IMG/VR virus record: IMGVR_UViG_3300002460_000070
Coordinates: 1-41,782 of that record
DNA: 41,782 bases
Origin: a virus
Strand: one strand, 5' to 3'
Under the pieces are notes generated by a model, which ran no database searches, was not told the origin of the DNA, and was given only the letters and a program-made list of their open reading frames with translations. Shown here piece by piece: positions 7,867 through 16,896 of the stretch. The position numbers and the translations under genes are program-made. Position 1 is the stretch's first letter, and every line of letters starts with the position of its first letter.

Positions 7867-8529
7867 ATGACACTGAGAGAGCTGAGAAATAAGGTTAACG
7901 ATTGGCTGGCGGTGGATAAGCTTCGGCTGCTTGTGCCCGACTTTATAAGGTTTGGGCAGAAGTCGTTGGAGCGCCACCTCCGCCTCTCAGTGATGCGTTA
8001 TCACCCAGTAACTGCTTCTTTAAGTGCTGGAGTTAATAAGTTAGCACTACCAAGTGATTATATAGAAATGATTAGCCTTTGCTTAATTGAAGGAACGGCC
8101 CGTTATCCAATCACCGAAAGGTTGAGTGATGGAGCAATGGTGGATGAGTATAGAAATACAGTGGCGGATGTAACAACCACAGGCCGACCTATAGCATTTA
8201 GGCGGGTTGTGTTACTGGAGACTGGCGTTTATAATAATTATCTCCAATTTGATAGATACACTGATAAGGTGTATAGTTATGAAATGGTGTATTATAGGCA
8301 TTTAATAACACTTGATGATGATGCTGATACTAATTGGTGGCTTACAAATGCGGAGGATGTGCTGTTATATGCCGCTTTGTTGGAGGCCGCACCCTTACTA
8401 CCCCCCGATGATGGGAGAATACAAGGGTGGATACAGATGCATGGAAAGAAGGTGGATGAGTTGAAAGGGATGGATGGTAGGGAGAAGTTGGGAGGAACGA
8501 GGAAGAGGGTGAGGTATCAAAATGGCTAA
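7867..8529 (+). CDS. Head-tail adaptor protein
   Basis: Ring protein that binds beneath the portal and joins the head to the short tail. The 220-residue sequence has the phage adaptor pattern: N-terminal helices (LRNKVNDWL), then YHPVTASLSAGVNKLALPSDYIEM at about 38-62, a central beta part, and a helical C-terminus (ALLEAAPLLPPDDGRIQGW...) with a basic tail. It follows palindrome copy 2 and overlaps the next gene by 8 bp. Confidence 0.8.
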   Translation: MTLRELRNKVNDWLAVDKLRLLVPDFIRFGQKSLERHLRLSVMRYHPVTASLSAGVNKLALPSDYIEMISLCLIEGTARYPITERLSDGAMVDEYRNTVADVTTTGRPIAFRRVVLLETGVYNNYLQFDRYTDKVYSYEMVYYRHLITLDDDADTNWWLTNAEDVLLYAALLEAAPLLPPDDGRIQGWIQMHGKKVDELKGMDGREKLGGTRKRVRYQNG

Positions 8530-9343
8530 TCCAATATCACCCACAGCTATTACTATAGTAACAGAGGCTTATCGCAGGTGCGGCTTATCCTTGCCCACAA
8601 ATGTAGATATTCAAAAAGGAATTGATGAGCTGTTAGAGGAGGTAAAAAAGCAGATTGCTTCAGTGAGAAAATGGAAGATGCTGGAAGAGAGTGTGACTAC
8701 TGTGCTTACTGCATATCAGAGAAATTACTCCCTACCCAGCGATATGAATTATGAGGAAGTAATTCGGCTTTATAGTGGTAACGCAGGTATAAGTCAAGCT
8801 GTAAGTGCTAACTCAATTACACTTGCTGCTGCAGAGGCATTAACACAGGTTCAAGCACAAGGAGCGGTTGTGTTTATAACAAGTGGTGCAGCGGTAGGTA
8901 GCTACGCCAGGATATTAAGCTATTCAATAACAACAAAAGTGGCGTCAACTACCGCTTTTTCTCCAAATACACCAGGTGGAACACCTAATTATATGGTGGT
9001 AACGGCCGAAACGGCACTTGACGCTGTTGTAGAAGAACAATTAACACTGTTTGATGAACTTGGCATCCCAAAGCGGTATAGTAAGTATGAAGGTGAGCTA
9101 ATACTTTCTCCCATACCCAATGTTTCTAATTTGGTGATATGTAATTGGTATCAACTACGAGTTGATAGGGTGGATTTAACAGGAAGTAAAATAACTGAAG
9201 TTTATGAAAAGTGGCATCCAGCTTTGGTGAGGGGCATTATGTGGGGTATTTATCAGGCATCGGCAAACGATAAGCAGGAAAGTGCTAAAGCTGAATTTGC
9301 GGATGCTGTTAAACTATTAGTTGAGGAAGAAAATAGGAGGTAA
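8522..9343 (+). CDS. Second adaptor-like/connector protein
   Basis: Shares the same plan as the preceding gene: N-terminal helices (AITIVTEAYRRCG, residues 7-19), RNYSLPSDMNYEEVIRL at about 61-77, and a helical C-terminus. A beta-rich insertion (about 85-165) separates the halves. It is probably a second connector ring, comparable in position to gp4-like adaptors, though a precise role cannot be assigned. The tandem arrangement suggests duplication followed by divergence. Confidence 0.65.
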   Translation: MANPISPTAITIVTEAYRRCGLSLPTNVDIQKGIDELLEEVKKQIASVRKWKMLEESVTTVLTAYQRNYSLPSDMNYEEVIRLYSGNAGISQAVSANSITLAAAEALTQVQAQGAVVFITSGAAVGSYARILSYSITTKVASTTAFSPNTPGGTPNYMVVTAETALDAVVEEQLTLFDELGIPKRYSKYEGELILSPIPNVSNLVICNWYQLRVDRVDLTGSKITEVYEKWHPALVRGIMWGIYQASANDKQESAKAEFADAVKLLVEEENRR

Positions 9344-9345
9344 TT

Positions 9346-9846
9346 ATGTCAGCAACAGTGCAAATACATGAAATGACAGCAGCTGCGACGGGAGTTGATA
9401 AAACGAGTGGGACAGTGCGATTTAAGAGTATTGATGAGACATCGGTGGATAGTAATAATAGAATTTCAATTCCTGCCGCAGGAACAAATTACAGCTACAC
9501 GAAGCATGTTAGATTTTACTTTGCCACTGCTCCAAACGTGGATATACAAAATTTTCGTGCCTATAGTGATGGGGGTAATGGATTTGGAACTGGAGTCGGA
9601 GTGGGGTATGATATACCTGCGGGAGGACTTGGAACATTTCCAAATATCAATACGAATATTGCTGGCACTGATATATTCACTAAAACAAGCGGAGCACCGA
9701 TTGATATGGATACGATAAATGTTGGACCACATACAGGCACTGGGTATAAAGGAGACCATTTAAGAATGCAACTTAATGTAGCAAATACAGCTACTCAGGG
9801 GCAGCTATCAGCAGAGACGCTGACTTTTGCTTATGATGAAACATAG
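9346..9846 (+). CDS. Putative structural protein (166 aa)
   Basis: Beta-rich, Gly/Thr/Asn-rich, low-charge protein without signal peptide or known motif. It lies between connector and fibre-like genes behind a good AGGAGG site, so it is probably part of the virion. Function not recognised. Confidence 0.65.
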   Translation: MSATVQIHEMTAAATGVDKTSGTVRFKSIDETSVDSNNRISIPAAGTNYSYTKHVRFYFATAPNVDIQNFRAYSDGGNGFGTGVGVGYDIPAGGLGTFPNINTNIAGTDIFTKTSGAPIDMDTINVGPHTGTGYKGDHLRMQLNVANTATQGQLSAETLTFAYDET

Positions 9847-10087
9847 TTATTATATACGAGAGGTTGTGGATGGTCGCATTTCGGTAATTCCTCAATTAAA
9901 GGGATTGCCTAAACACGATTTTGATTTGGTTGGTGAGCATTTTATTCGTGCTTTTGGGAGAGGCTTTATCAGAGGCAATAAGTTAATTGAGTATGTGCAT
10001 TGTATTGTTACCGATAAATGTAAAAGATGGGTATTTTCTAATGGGCAGCTTTTAGTGACAAGACCAGATGCTGAGGTATATGTATGA
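9833..10087 (+). CDS. Hypothetical protein (84 aa)
   Basis: Small protein with two Cys (CIVTDKC) and alternating hydrophobic strands; unrecognised. The start is uncertain: ATGs at 9833 and 9836 and a TTG at 9827 are all possible inside the end of the preceding gene. It overlaps the next gene by four bases, which supports it being translated as part of the cluster. Confidence 0.55.
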   Translation: MMKHSYYIREVVDGRISVIPQLKGLPKHDFDLVGEHFIRAFGRGFIRGNKLIEYVHCIVTDKCKRWVFSNGQLLVTRPDAEVYV

Positions 10088-11304
10088 TAGTATTTAGTAA
10101 AGAGTGGTTTATTAAGCATCAGCGAAAGCTGTTATGGCTTGCCAACACCTCTTTTGGCAGATGGCTTCTTCGTATTCATAACGATTGCCCGAAGGATAAG
10201 CGTATAGTTAAGCTTCTGCCTAATTGCTACACTTGGGCTAATGAGGATGGGACAGTTACCACCGATTTCAGGACACACAACAAATTTGCAAAGAGGCTTT
10301 ATTATGGGTTGAAACCACTCTGGCATATTCTGCACTTTTGGGATTGGCTGGTTGCGGATAAATGGATACTTGAATTAAGTTTTGGGTTTGATACTCTAAC
10401 AACTTATCCAGCCGCAGGTGCGAATAGTCCGTGTGATGGATGGGTTAGAAGGACAGGGGTGAGTGAAATATTTTCTACTATCCGAACTGGGGTTGGTTCG
10501 GATGTATCAGTAGTTCAAACATCGGGTATTTTTTTACAACTGATATCTTCGGTGACATCAAACCAATACGAGACTATACGGCGAGGAATTTTTTTGTTTG
10601 ATACCTCATCTATTCCAAACAGTACTTCAATACAAAGCGGAAGTTTTTCGTTATATGGAGTTAACAAAGCTAACACTTTAAATCTTACAGATGGCCATGC
10701 CTCACTCACTTTATCTGCCGTTTCTCCTGCTTCTACTTCTACTTTAGCGGCATCTGATTATAATATTGCGAACTGGGGTTCAACACGATTTGCAACGGAT
10801 TTTTCTTATGCCGCATATAGCATAACTGCCTATAACGATATGGCTTTAAACGCAAGTGGTTTGGCAGCAATAGATAAAGCAGGAATTACCAAATTAGGCA
10901 CACGGCTTGCGGTAGATTTTGATAACGGAACTCCAAATTGGGTTAGCTCGCAGGGCACATCTTATTACGCATATTTTGCTGACCAAACAGGAGTATCTCA
11001 AGACCCAAAGTTGGTGGTGAATTATGTATTAATGCTAATTTCTATTGATAGCATGCTTCTTAAAGCGGATATTACCAAAGCATTCTCTGCTGATGGGATT
11101 TTGCAGAAGGAGTTTATCCGCCCACTTTCTACCGATAGTTTACTTAATAAATCTAATATTATCAAATCACTCTCTGCTGATAGTCTACTTAATAAAGCCG
11201 ATATTACCCTGAACCTCTTTATTGATGCCTTTCTTTCACCTTATCGGCAGACCCGTTCATACTTTAAGAAAGAACTTTTGCGTAGGTTTAGGTTTAGAAC
11301 ATGA
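10084..11304 (+). CDS. Putative tail appendage/fibre protein
   Basis: A 406-residue mosaic. Residues 1-95 are basic and Trp-rich. Residues about 100-315 look like a beta-sandwich of the DNRLRE/carbohydrate-binding kind: GIFLFDTSSIPNS at about 169 and DPKLVVNYV at about 306 bound it. Residues 320-378 are four repeats of about 15 residues (IDSMLLKADI, ADGILQKEFI, TDSLLNKSNI, ADSLLNKADI). The C-terminus is strongly basic. It is likely a host-binding appendage; receptor unknown. Base use shifts to fewer G and more T than the neighbouring head genes, compatible with exchange. Confidence 0.6.
   Translation: MIVFSKEWFIKHQRKLLWLANTSFGRWLLRIHNDCPKDKRIVKLLPNCYTWANEDGTVTTDFRTHNKFAKRLYYGLKPLWHILHFWDWLVADKWILELSFGFDTLTTYPAAGANSPCDGWVRRTGVSEIFSTIRTGVGSDVSVVQTSGIFLQLISSVTSNQYETIRRGIFLFDTSSIPNSTSIQSGSFSLYGVNKANTLNLTDGHASLTLSAVSPASTSTLAASDYNIANWGSTRFATDFSYAAYSITAYNDMALNASGLAAIDKAGITKLGTRLAVDFDNGTPNWVSSQGTSYYAYFADQTGVSQDPKLVVNYVLMLISIDSMLLKADITKAFSADGILQKEFIRPLSTDSLLNKSNIIKSLSADSLLNKADITLNLFIDAFLSPYRQTRSYFKKELLRRFRFRT
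11041..11217 (+). repeat. In-frame 45-bp repeats in the appendage gene
   Basis: Four degenerate repeats of about 45 bp encode the 15-residue repeats at residues 320-378 of the 10084-11304 product. They are a natural site for length change by slipped pairing. Confidence 0.65.
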
Positions 11305-11651
11305 TAGAGACATTTTACCTAACAAAAAATGACCTGCAGCCTTATTATAAAGTATCTCTGACCGACTCTGGTGGTGTGCCAATTGATTTAACAGGAGCTA
11401 CTATTAAATGCTCTATGAAAAATCTTGCTTCTGGTGTATTAAAGATAAATCAGCAGACAACAGGAGTTGCAGTAACCTCAGCCGCAACAGGAGAATTTGA
11501 GTATCGTTGGCAGACAGCCGATGTAGATGCAGCAGCTACTTATGCTATTGAGTTTGAGATTACTCCTGCTACAGGAGGAAAATTTACAATCCCAAACCCA
11601 GGTGATGGTCGTGCGATTGTTGTAATAAGGGAGAGTTTAGATGCCAGCTAA
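11301..11651 (+). CDS. BppU-N-like appendage domain protein (116 aa)
   Basis: The whole protein resembles the N-terminal domain of baseplate upper protein/fibre anchors: KNDLQPYYKVSLTDSGGVPI then DLTGATIKCSMKN, TGEFEYRWQTADVDAAATYA and a final IVVIRE strand. Here it stands alone rather than fused to a fibre. It probably anchors or bridges tail appendages. It overlaps both neighbours (4 bp and 11 bp). Confidence 0.65.
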   Translation: MIETFYLTKNDLQPYYKVSLTDSGGVPIDLTGATIKCSMKNLASGVLKINQQTTGVAVTSAATGEFEYRWQTADVDAAATYAIEFEITPATGGKFTIPNPGDGRAIVVIRESLDAS

Positions 11652-14091
11652 CTCGCAGCAACCACAACAACAGCAACAATTAGAGCAGCTAATTCCAGTA
11701 GAATTGCGTGGTGGGGTTGATACAATACATGATAAGACAGCACTGCCTCCAAAGCGTTTTTCCACTCTGCAGAATGTGCGGGGGATGTATCCTGGGTTTG
11801 AGAAGCGGAGGGGGCAAGTTAAGCAGCATAGCACCGCAAGCGCAGAGTTGCTCACCAAAAGTCTTTATGGTTATTCTAAAGGTGGGATAAGTGAGGTGAA
11901 GTTGCTCAGGCAACTTGGAGATGGCTCATTGGAGATAGCAAGTAATAATCCACCTGCCATTACAACAGGGGTGTTTGGGAGTCAAGCATTGGGAGCTATA
12001 GCTGGCACTATTCCAGCCAGCTACTCTATGATGAGGGATATGTTAGTGTATAGTGATAGTGGAAGGCAGCACCAGCTATTTGGTGGAAATAACTACCCCG
12101 TATCAGCATTTATTGTATATCCCTCGTCCACCGTCCCTAATATGCCTGAGCTTGGGAAGGATTATAGCAGGGAGGTGGTTGACGGTGTTACTACCACCTA
12201 TGGTGATTTGAGCAATCTTGGTATATTAAATAAGGTGTATGTAATGACGATGATACCAAGCAGTAACCTTAAATTTACATTGAGTCAATTTAATGGAAAT
12301 GCAGCAGTTTCATCGGTTAAGTATTGGAATGGAGCTTTTACTGCGGTAAGCGGCTATGTTGATGCAACACTACTTGCAGGAGCAACATTTGGGCAAAATG
12401 GGAGTATGAGTTGGACAGCACCAAGTGACGAGCTGCCAAGCTACATGTTTGGTAGGAGTGGATTTTGGTATGAGATTACAGTAAGCGCTGCCCTTGATGC
12501 TGGTGTTTGGGTTCAGGAATGTGTATTTGACAGCACATGGCAAACCCTGCAAAATGTGTGGGATGGGGTGTTGGTTGATGCGGTGGAGGTATTGATATAT
12601 GACCAAAGTGCATCAAATTATCTGGTATTTGATTCGGGTGCAGTTAGTTTTGCGACATTTGATTACACCACCGATAAGATATATATTGCAGGGGTTAGCC
12701 GATATGCAGGGATTTATGTTGATGTAGGTGCAACACCCAACACAGCAGCATCTACCATTGCTTCACTGAAAGTGTGGGATGGAAGTGTGTTTACTGCAGT
12801 GAGTGGATTGGTAGATGGAAGTGATGGCTTTAGAAAGAATGGCTGGGTAACTTGGAATAGAGCGACTTCTCCTGTCTCACAACCATCACAATTCAATGAC
12901 TCGGTGTATTATGGTTATTGGATTGAGATTACCATTGGGGCAGCTAATGTAGTTGCAACTACTAATATTGGAGTGCAGACTGTTCCATACCACACACTGG
13001 TTGACTTTGGGACAAAGGGTCTGGTTAATGTGGCATGGAAAAATAGGATGGGGTATGTATTTGACAAGTTTCCTAATACAATTAACTTCACTGCTAAAGA
13101 CCGACCAATGACTCTAAATGGAAGTGATTTTGGAATTATTGAAGCAGGGGATGGAAGGAGTTATGCAATATTGTGTATAAGGAAGTTTTATAATGAGTTA
13201 CTGGTGTGGCAGGAAGAGCGGGGTGTGGAGGGTGGATGTCTTACTTTGGTTGAGGGATATAGCCCAACTACATTTGCAAAGTTGGTTTTAAGTAGTAGAA
13301 TTGGAATATTGAATAGTAAGTGTGCTGCTGTTATAGAGGGGGTATCAGTAAAAACAACGACTGTTGATTTATTGAAAACGGTCGCATTTTGGCTCTCCCA
13401 CTTTGGTGTGTTTATGACTGATGGTAAGTCGGTCATTTTAGTGAGCCAGGATATTCAAAATTACTTTGACCCAACCAAAGCAGAGTGTATTAGACGAGGG
13501 TATGAGGATAAGATGTGGCTTGCACATGATAGTGCTGAGAATGTATTGAGATTGGGATTGGTGAGTGGGGGTTCGGCAACTGTGCCAAATATATTCCCTG
13601 TTTATGACATAGTTGATGGCACTTGGAGTTTTGATGTGCTTGGACAGGCATTAACCACAGTGGTAGAGATGGAGGCGGGGAGTGGTAATGCAATGACTCT
13701 ACAAGTGGGTGGGGGAGCGGGTGATGGGTTTGTGTATGTTTTAAACAGTGGGTATGATGATGTAGCAATTCCAATTACCGCTGCCGTTGGTATTGAGGTT
13801 AGTGGGCAAGGCAGGCGATTACAATTAAAACGAGAAATAGTGCGCTTGGGAAGTCAATCACAGGGTGTGCTTGAAAGGCAGCTTGCGCTGGATGGTGATA
13901 GTGATTATGGATTGGTGCACTATTTACCCATGCCAGCCGCAACATTAACAGGGACATATAGGAGGCATTCTATTCAAAGTGCAATCAAGGCACATCATTT
14001 ATCCCTGAAATACTTAAATCAGGATTTGGGTGATAGTTTTAAATTACAGGATGTTTCACTGATTGCATCACTGGTGGAGGATAATGTATGA
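11641..14091 (+). CDS. Large tail protein, nozzle/hub candidate (816 aa)
   Basis: Beta-rich 816-residue protein with a Gln-rich start (QQPQQQQQ), then the pattern ELRGGVDTIHDKTALPPKRF that resembles the start of podoviral nozzle/gp10-like proteins. Two copies of a domain of about 70 residues lie at about 221-288 and 369-437; each contains W(N/D)GxxFTAVSG followed by a Y(W)xEIT strand. The C-terminal 350 residues carry repeated beta blades (DKMWLAHDSAENVLRLG, DIVDGTWSFD). Its position after connectors supports a tail-tube/nozzle role. The assignment is from architecture, not from a signature motif. Confidence 0.65.
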   Translation: MPANSQQPQQQQQLEQLIPVELRGGVDTIHDKTALPPKRFSTLQNVRGMYPGFEKRRGQVKQHSTASAELLTKSLYGYSKGGISEVKLLRQLGDGSLEIASNNPPAITTGVFGSQALGAIAGTIPASYSMMRDMLVYSDSGRQHQLFGGNNYPVSAFIVYPSSTVPNMPELGKDYSREVVDGVTTTYGDLSNLGILNKVYVMTMIPSSNLKFTLSQFNGNAAVSSVKYWNGAFTAVSGYVDATLLAGATFGQNGSMSWTAPSDELPSYMFGRSGFWYEITVSAALDAGVWVQECVFDSTWQTLQNVWDGVLVDAVEVLIYDQSASNYLVFDSGAVSFATFDYTTDKIYIAGVSRYAGIYVDVGATPNTAASTIASLKVWDGSVFTAVSGLVDGSDGFRKNGWVTWNRATSPVSQPSQFNDSVYYGYWIEITIGAANVVATTNIGVQTVPYHTLVDFGTKGLVNVAWKNRMGYVFDKFPNTINFTAKDRPMTLNGSDFGIIEAGDGRSYAILCIRKFYNELLVWQEERGVEGGCLTLVEGYSPTTFAKLVLSSRIGILNSKCAAVIEGVSVKTTTVDLLKTVAFWLSHFGVFMTDGKSVILVSQDIQNYFDPTKAECIRRGYEDKMWLAHDSAENVLRLGLVSGGSATVPNIFPVYDIVDGTWSFDVLGQALTTVVEMEAGSGNAMTLQVGGGAGDGFVYVLNSGYDDVAIPITAAVGIEVSGQGRRLQLKREIVRLGSQSQGVLERQLALDGDSDYGLVHYLPMPAATLTGTYRRHSIQSAIKAHHLSLKYLNQDLGDSFKLQDVSLIASLVEDNV

Positions 14092-14309
14092 GGGATAGTG
14101 GGAAGATACCTTATCGTGAGGATAATGATTATATTACAATGATGTATAGGTCATTAACAAGAAGGGAAGTGCCTATTCAGTTCCCCTACGCAGCATTTGC
14201 TAAACCATATTTAGCGGGGAGTTATGCTGAGATGCAGTATTATTTCCCACAAAGACAGATAAATCTAACATTGGATGGTAAGCCGATTTTATCAAGATTG
14301 AGAGGGTGA
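14088..14309 (+). CDS. Hypothetical protein (73 aa)
   Basis: Small Tyr/Arg-rich protein, unrecognised. ATGA overlap with the preceding tail gene and one base between its stop and the next start imply co-translation. Confidence 0.65.
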   Translation: MRDSGKIPYREDNDYITMMYRSLTRREVPIQFPYAAFAKPYLAGSYAEMQYYFPQRQINLTLDGKPILSRLRG

Positions 14310-14310
14310 T

Positions 14311-15291
14311 ATGGGTTGGTTGAGTGATAGTTTTAATACAAGTGATTGGAACTCGCCTCGGGATTGGATTAAGCGTGGCAATGAAGCTATTTATGGTCAA
14401 GAAATGCCAAGAGAAACTCGTGAACGGTATGAAGCATGGCTTGCTAATAAAGAGGCAGAAAGACAGGCAGAATATAATAAATGGACATCTCTTAATTATA
14501 CACCAAATACAGAGTTTGATAAAGCGGCACCTGATTGGGCAGCAATGCTTGGTTCGCCAGAACAGAGAGATGTTAGGGGAGAGGAAAGCAGTTATTTAAC
14601 GCAATTAAGCGGTCTTTACAATCCCGCAGAACAGATGGTTGAGCGTGCACGTTTTACTGGTAGAGATACAGGAGATTGGAGTGAGCAGGCAATGCAGCAG
14701 TATGCACTTGGAAGGGCACCTGGATTAAAAGAGGAGAATTATGCTGACCTAACCAATTTACAGAGCCAGCTTATGAACTCCTATCTTTCTTGGATTGCAA
14801 AATCACAACAGCCTAATAATACAGATTTGGCCGCACAGCTTGGCGTTAGTCTTGATGAGTTAAGTGAAATATCACATATGAGACCGGTGGCGTGGAATAC
14901 ACAAATAGCCGCAAGTGCTCCTACAATAGAGCAGCTATTATCAGGATGGGGAAGTCGGTATGTTGAAAGTGAGGCGGAGATAAATAGACAATTAGCAGAA
15001 TTAGCAAAATCAACTCCTCAAGGTGCTGATACACAATATCCAGTAGATGATGAATTGTCATCATTATTAGGTGCTTATGCTGAATTATATAGAGACGCTT
15101 TCCGCCCATCTGCGGTTGCTGTTGACCAAAACATCACACAGCCAATGGGTGCATCACCTTCTCCATACTTCACACCTCAACAGCGTATGGGAGGTTATGG
15201 TAACTGGGGCTTATACGGCAGTTATAGTGGAGGCTCTTACGATGGTGGTGATGATGACTATATTGGGGTTGAATATGAAATACCTTATTGA
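14311..15291 (+). CDS. Putative internal virion protein (326 aa)
   Basis: Mostly helical, polar, Gln/Ala/Tyr-rich with no signal peptide. The C-terminal 40 residues are a Gly/Tyr/Ser/Asp low-complexity tail. First of four adjacent genes with this kind of composition (14311-18435), the usual place of podoviral ejection proteins. Individual function not recognised. Confidence 0.6.
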   Translation: MGWLSDSFNTSDWNSPRDWIKRGNEAIYGQEMPRETRERYEAWLANKEAERQAEYNKWTSLNYTPNTEFDKAAPDWAAMLGSPEQRDVRGEESSYLTQLSGLYNPAEQMVERARFTGRDTGDWSEQAMQQYALGRAPGLKEENYADLTNLQSQLMNSYLSWIAKSQQPNNTDLAAQLGVSLDELSEISHMRPVAWNTQIAASAPTIEQLLSGWGSRYVESEAEINRQLAELAKSTPQGADTQYPVDDELSSLLGAYAELYRDAFRPSAVAVDQNITQPMGASPSPYFTPQQRMGGYGNWGLYGSYSGGSYDGGDDDYIGVEYEIPY

Positions 15292-15303
15292 TAGGAGGTT
15301 TTT

Positions 15304-16029
15304 ATGCCACAGTTTGGAAGCACTTTAGCACCAGCAACACCCTATACACCTATACCGTATGATATGTCAAAGCTGATGAGTTATGCACAGCAGGCTTCAT
15401 CTGCTCCCCTACGCAAAGCTCGGAGGGGGTTGCAGGGTGCGCTTTTGCAAGCACAGGGACAGGAGAACCCAGCTATCGCAGCAATGATGTTGAGAGAGGC
15501 GTTAAGTGGGCATGGTGGGGCGATAGGTGAGGCAATGGCAGCGGGGCAGAAAACAGGAGCGGAAATATATGGACAAGAATATCAGGGTGCTTCTGAAGCA
15601 GCAAAAGCGAGTTGGCTTGAGAATGTAACAAGGGAAAGGTCACAGTGGCAGAGTGATGTAGAAACGGCATATAATCAATATGCGCTCAATCGGCAGTTAG
15701 CTTCACAAGAAGATATTGCAAGGAAGAGTAGAAAAAGGCAGGATATTGGGTATGGGGTTCAAGGTGCGGGGATATTATCACAACTACTTGCTGCTTATAT
15801 GGCCGAAAAGGGTGCACATAAAAGGGCGTTGTATGGGCGGGGGTATTCACCAGAAGTAGCACCTACAGGTATGACGCCCCCTCCACGGTCTCGTGGAGTT
15901 GATACATTATTTAAGTGGTTGGGACCAAATTGGGGTAATCGTTCTATGGACTATAATCCAAACAAAGACTATTCTTTGAACTACCGACCACTCAGAGCGA
16001 ATGATGACTATTTGGGTGCATCATATTAG
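15304..16029 (+). CDS. Putative ejection/internal virion protein (241 aa)
   Basis: Ala/Gln/Gly-rich helical protein. Residues about 23-75 resemble small-residue-rich amphipathic helices (AQQASSAPLRKARRGLQ), residues 90-140 are a long polar helix, and a short apolar stretch (AGILSQLLAAYMAE) lies near 160. The composition matches T7 gp14/P22 gp7-like ejection proteins. Strong AGGAGG site. Confidence 0.6.
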   Translation: MPQFGSTLAPATPYTPIPYDMSKLMSYAQQASSAPLRKARRGLQGALLQAQGQENPAIAAMMLREALSGHGGAIGEAMAAGQKTGAEIYGQEYQGASEAAKASWLENVTRERSQWQSDVETAYNQYALNRQLASQEDIARKSRKRQDIGYGVQGAGILSQLLAAYMAEKGAHKRALYGRGYSPEVAPTGMTPPPRSRGVDTLFKWLGPNWGNRSMDYNPNKDYSLNYRPLRANDDYLGASY

Positions 16030-16047
16030 TCGGATTAGGAGGAGATA

Positions 16048-16863
16048 ATGCCAAAACTAATAAGAAGCAGAGCAGAAATAGAGCAGCAAAAACGAGAGGA
16101 AGATGAAAGAGAGCAGGAAGCTGCTAATCGCCTCAATCCCAGGGGTCGTGCTCCTGGCACTTTTATACCAGGTATTGGAGAGGTGTTTCTTAAGCAAAGT
16201 CCACGAGACTCTACTATTAGTAATTTATATAACGCATTTAGGGAAGATGAAGCAAGAAGGATGAGGTTACCTGACCGCTCATTATCAACTGCTTATCCTC
16301 CATCTCCAACTACACCTCCGCCCATGTTACAAGCTGTGGGTGTTAATAAACCCCTAACTATTCCAGGTGGTGGTGAGGATAGTAGATTAGGGTTGCTGAC
16401 AAAAATAGAAGAGATGAGGAGGATGAAGCAGAGTGATGTGCAGAGGTTGATACAGGGTATATCACAAGAACCGTGGAGTGATGAGGAAAAGCAGTTAACA
16501 TTTATTGATGCAATGAAAATGTTGGAGGGGAGTGATAGATATTTAATTCCAGAGCTTGAAGCATACAAAGCAACACAGGCGGAGAGGGTAGCTGGGATGC
16601 AGGTAGGTGGACAAGAGAGGGTGGCAAAAATAGGCGCACAAGCTAAAGAGGCAAAACCTGAAATTGAGTTGAAGGATAGAATGGCTGCGATACAGAAGCA
16701 TATAGAAATGCTGATGAACTCAGGACTTAGCAAAGACCATCCTGAAGTGCAAAAGTGGATAAAGGAGCTTGATGCCCTGGAAGCACCGTGGAAGTTGGGA
16801 CAAAAACCAAAAAAATCTATGCTTGATAACCGAATAAACAAGTTACTCTCACCTCAAAGGTAG
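16048..16863 (+). CDS. Putative internal virion protein (271 aa)
   Basis: Starts with a charged helix (EIEQQKREEDEREQEAANR), then a Pro-rich linker at about 90-105 and a long helical second half rich in Lys/Glu/Met. Unrecognised; context suggests an ejection-protein partner. Good AGGAGG site. It is the last gene before palindrome copy 3. Confidence 0.6.
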   Translation: MPKLIRSRAEIEQQKREEDEREQEAANRLNPRGRAPGTFIPGIGEVFLKQSPRDSTISNLYNAFREDEARRMRLPDRSLSTAYPPSPTTPPPMLQAVGVNKPLTIPGGGEDSRLGLLTKIEEMRRMKQSDVQRLIQGISQEPWSDEEKQLTFIDAMKMLEGSDRYLIPELEAYKATQAERVAGMQVGGQERVAKIGAQAKEAKPEIELKDRMAAIQKHIEMLMNSGLSKDHPEVQKWIKELDALEAPWKLGQKPKKSMLDNRINKLLSPQR

Positions 16864-16889
16864 TAAGTCTAACAAATAGACTTGATAGT
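16862..16889. promoter_or_regulatory. Dispersed palindrome, copy 3
   Basis: AGTAAGTCTA, 4-nt centre, ATAGACTTGATAGT. It overlaps the previous stop codon and ends seven bases before the ATG at 16897. Copy 6 near the right end has nearly the same sequence in the opposite orientation. Confidence 0.8.
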
Positions 16890-16896
16890 ATATAAT

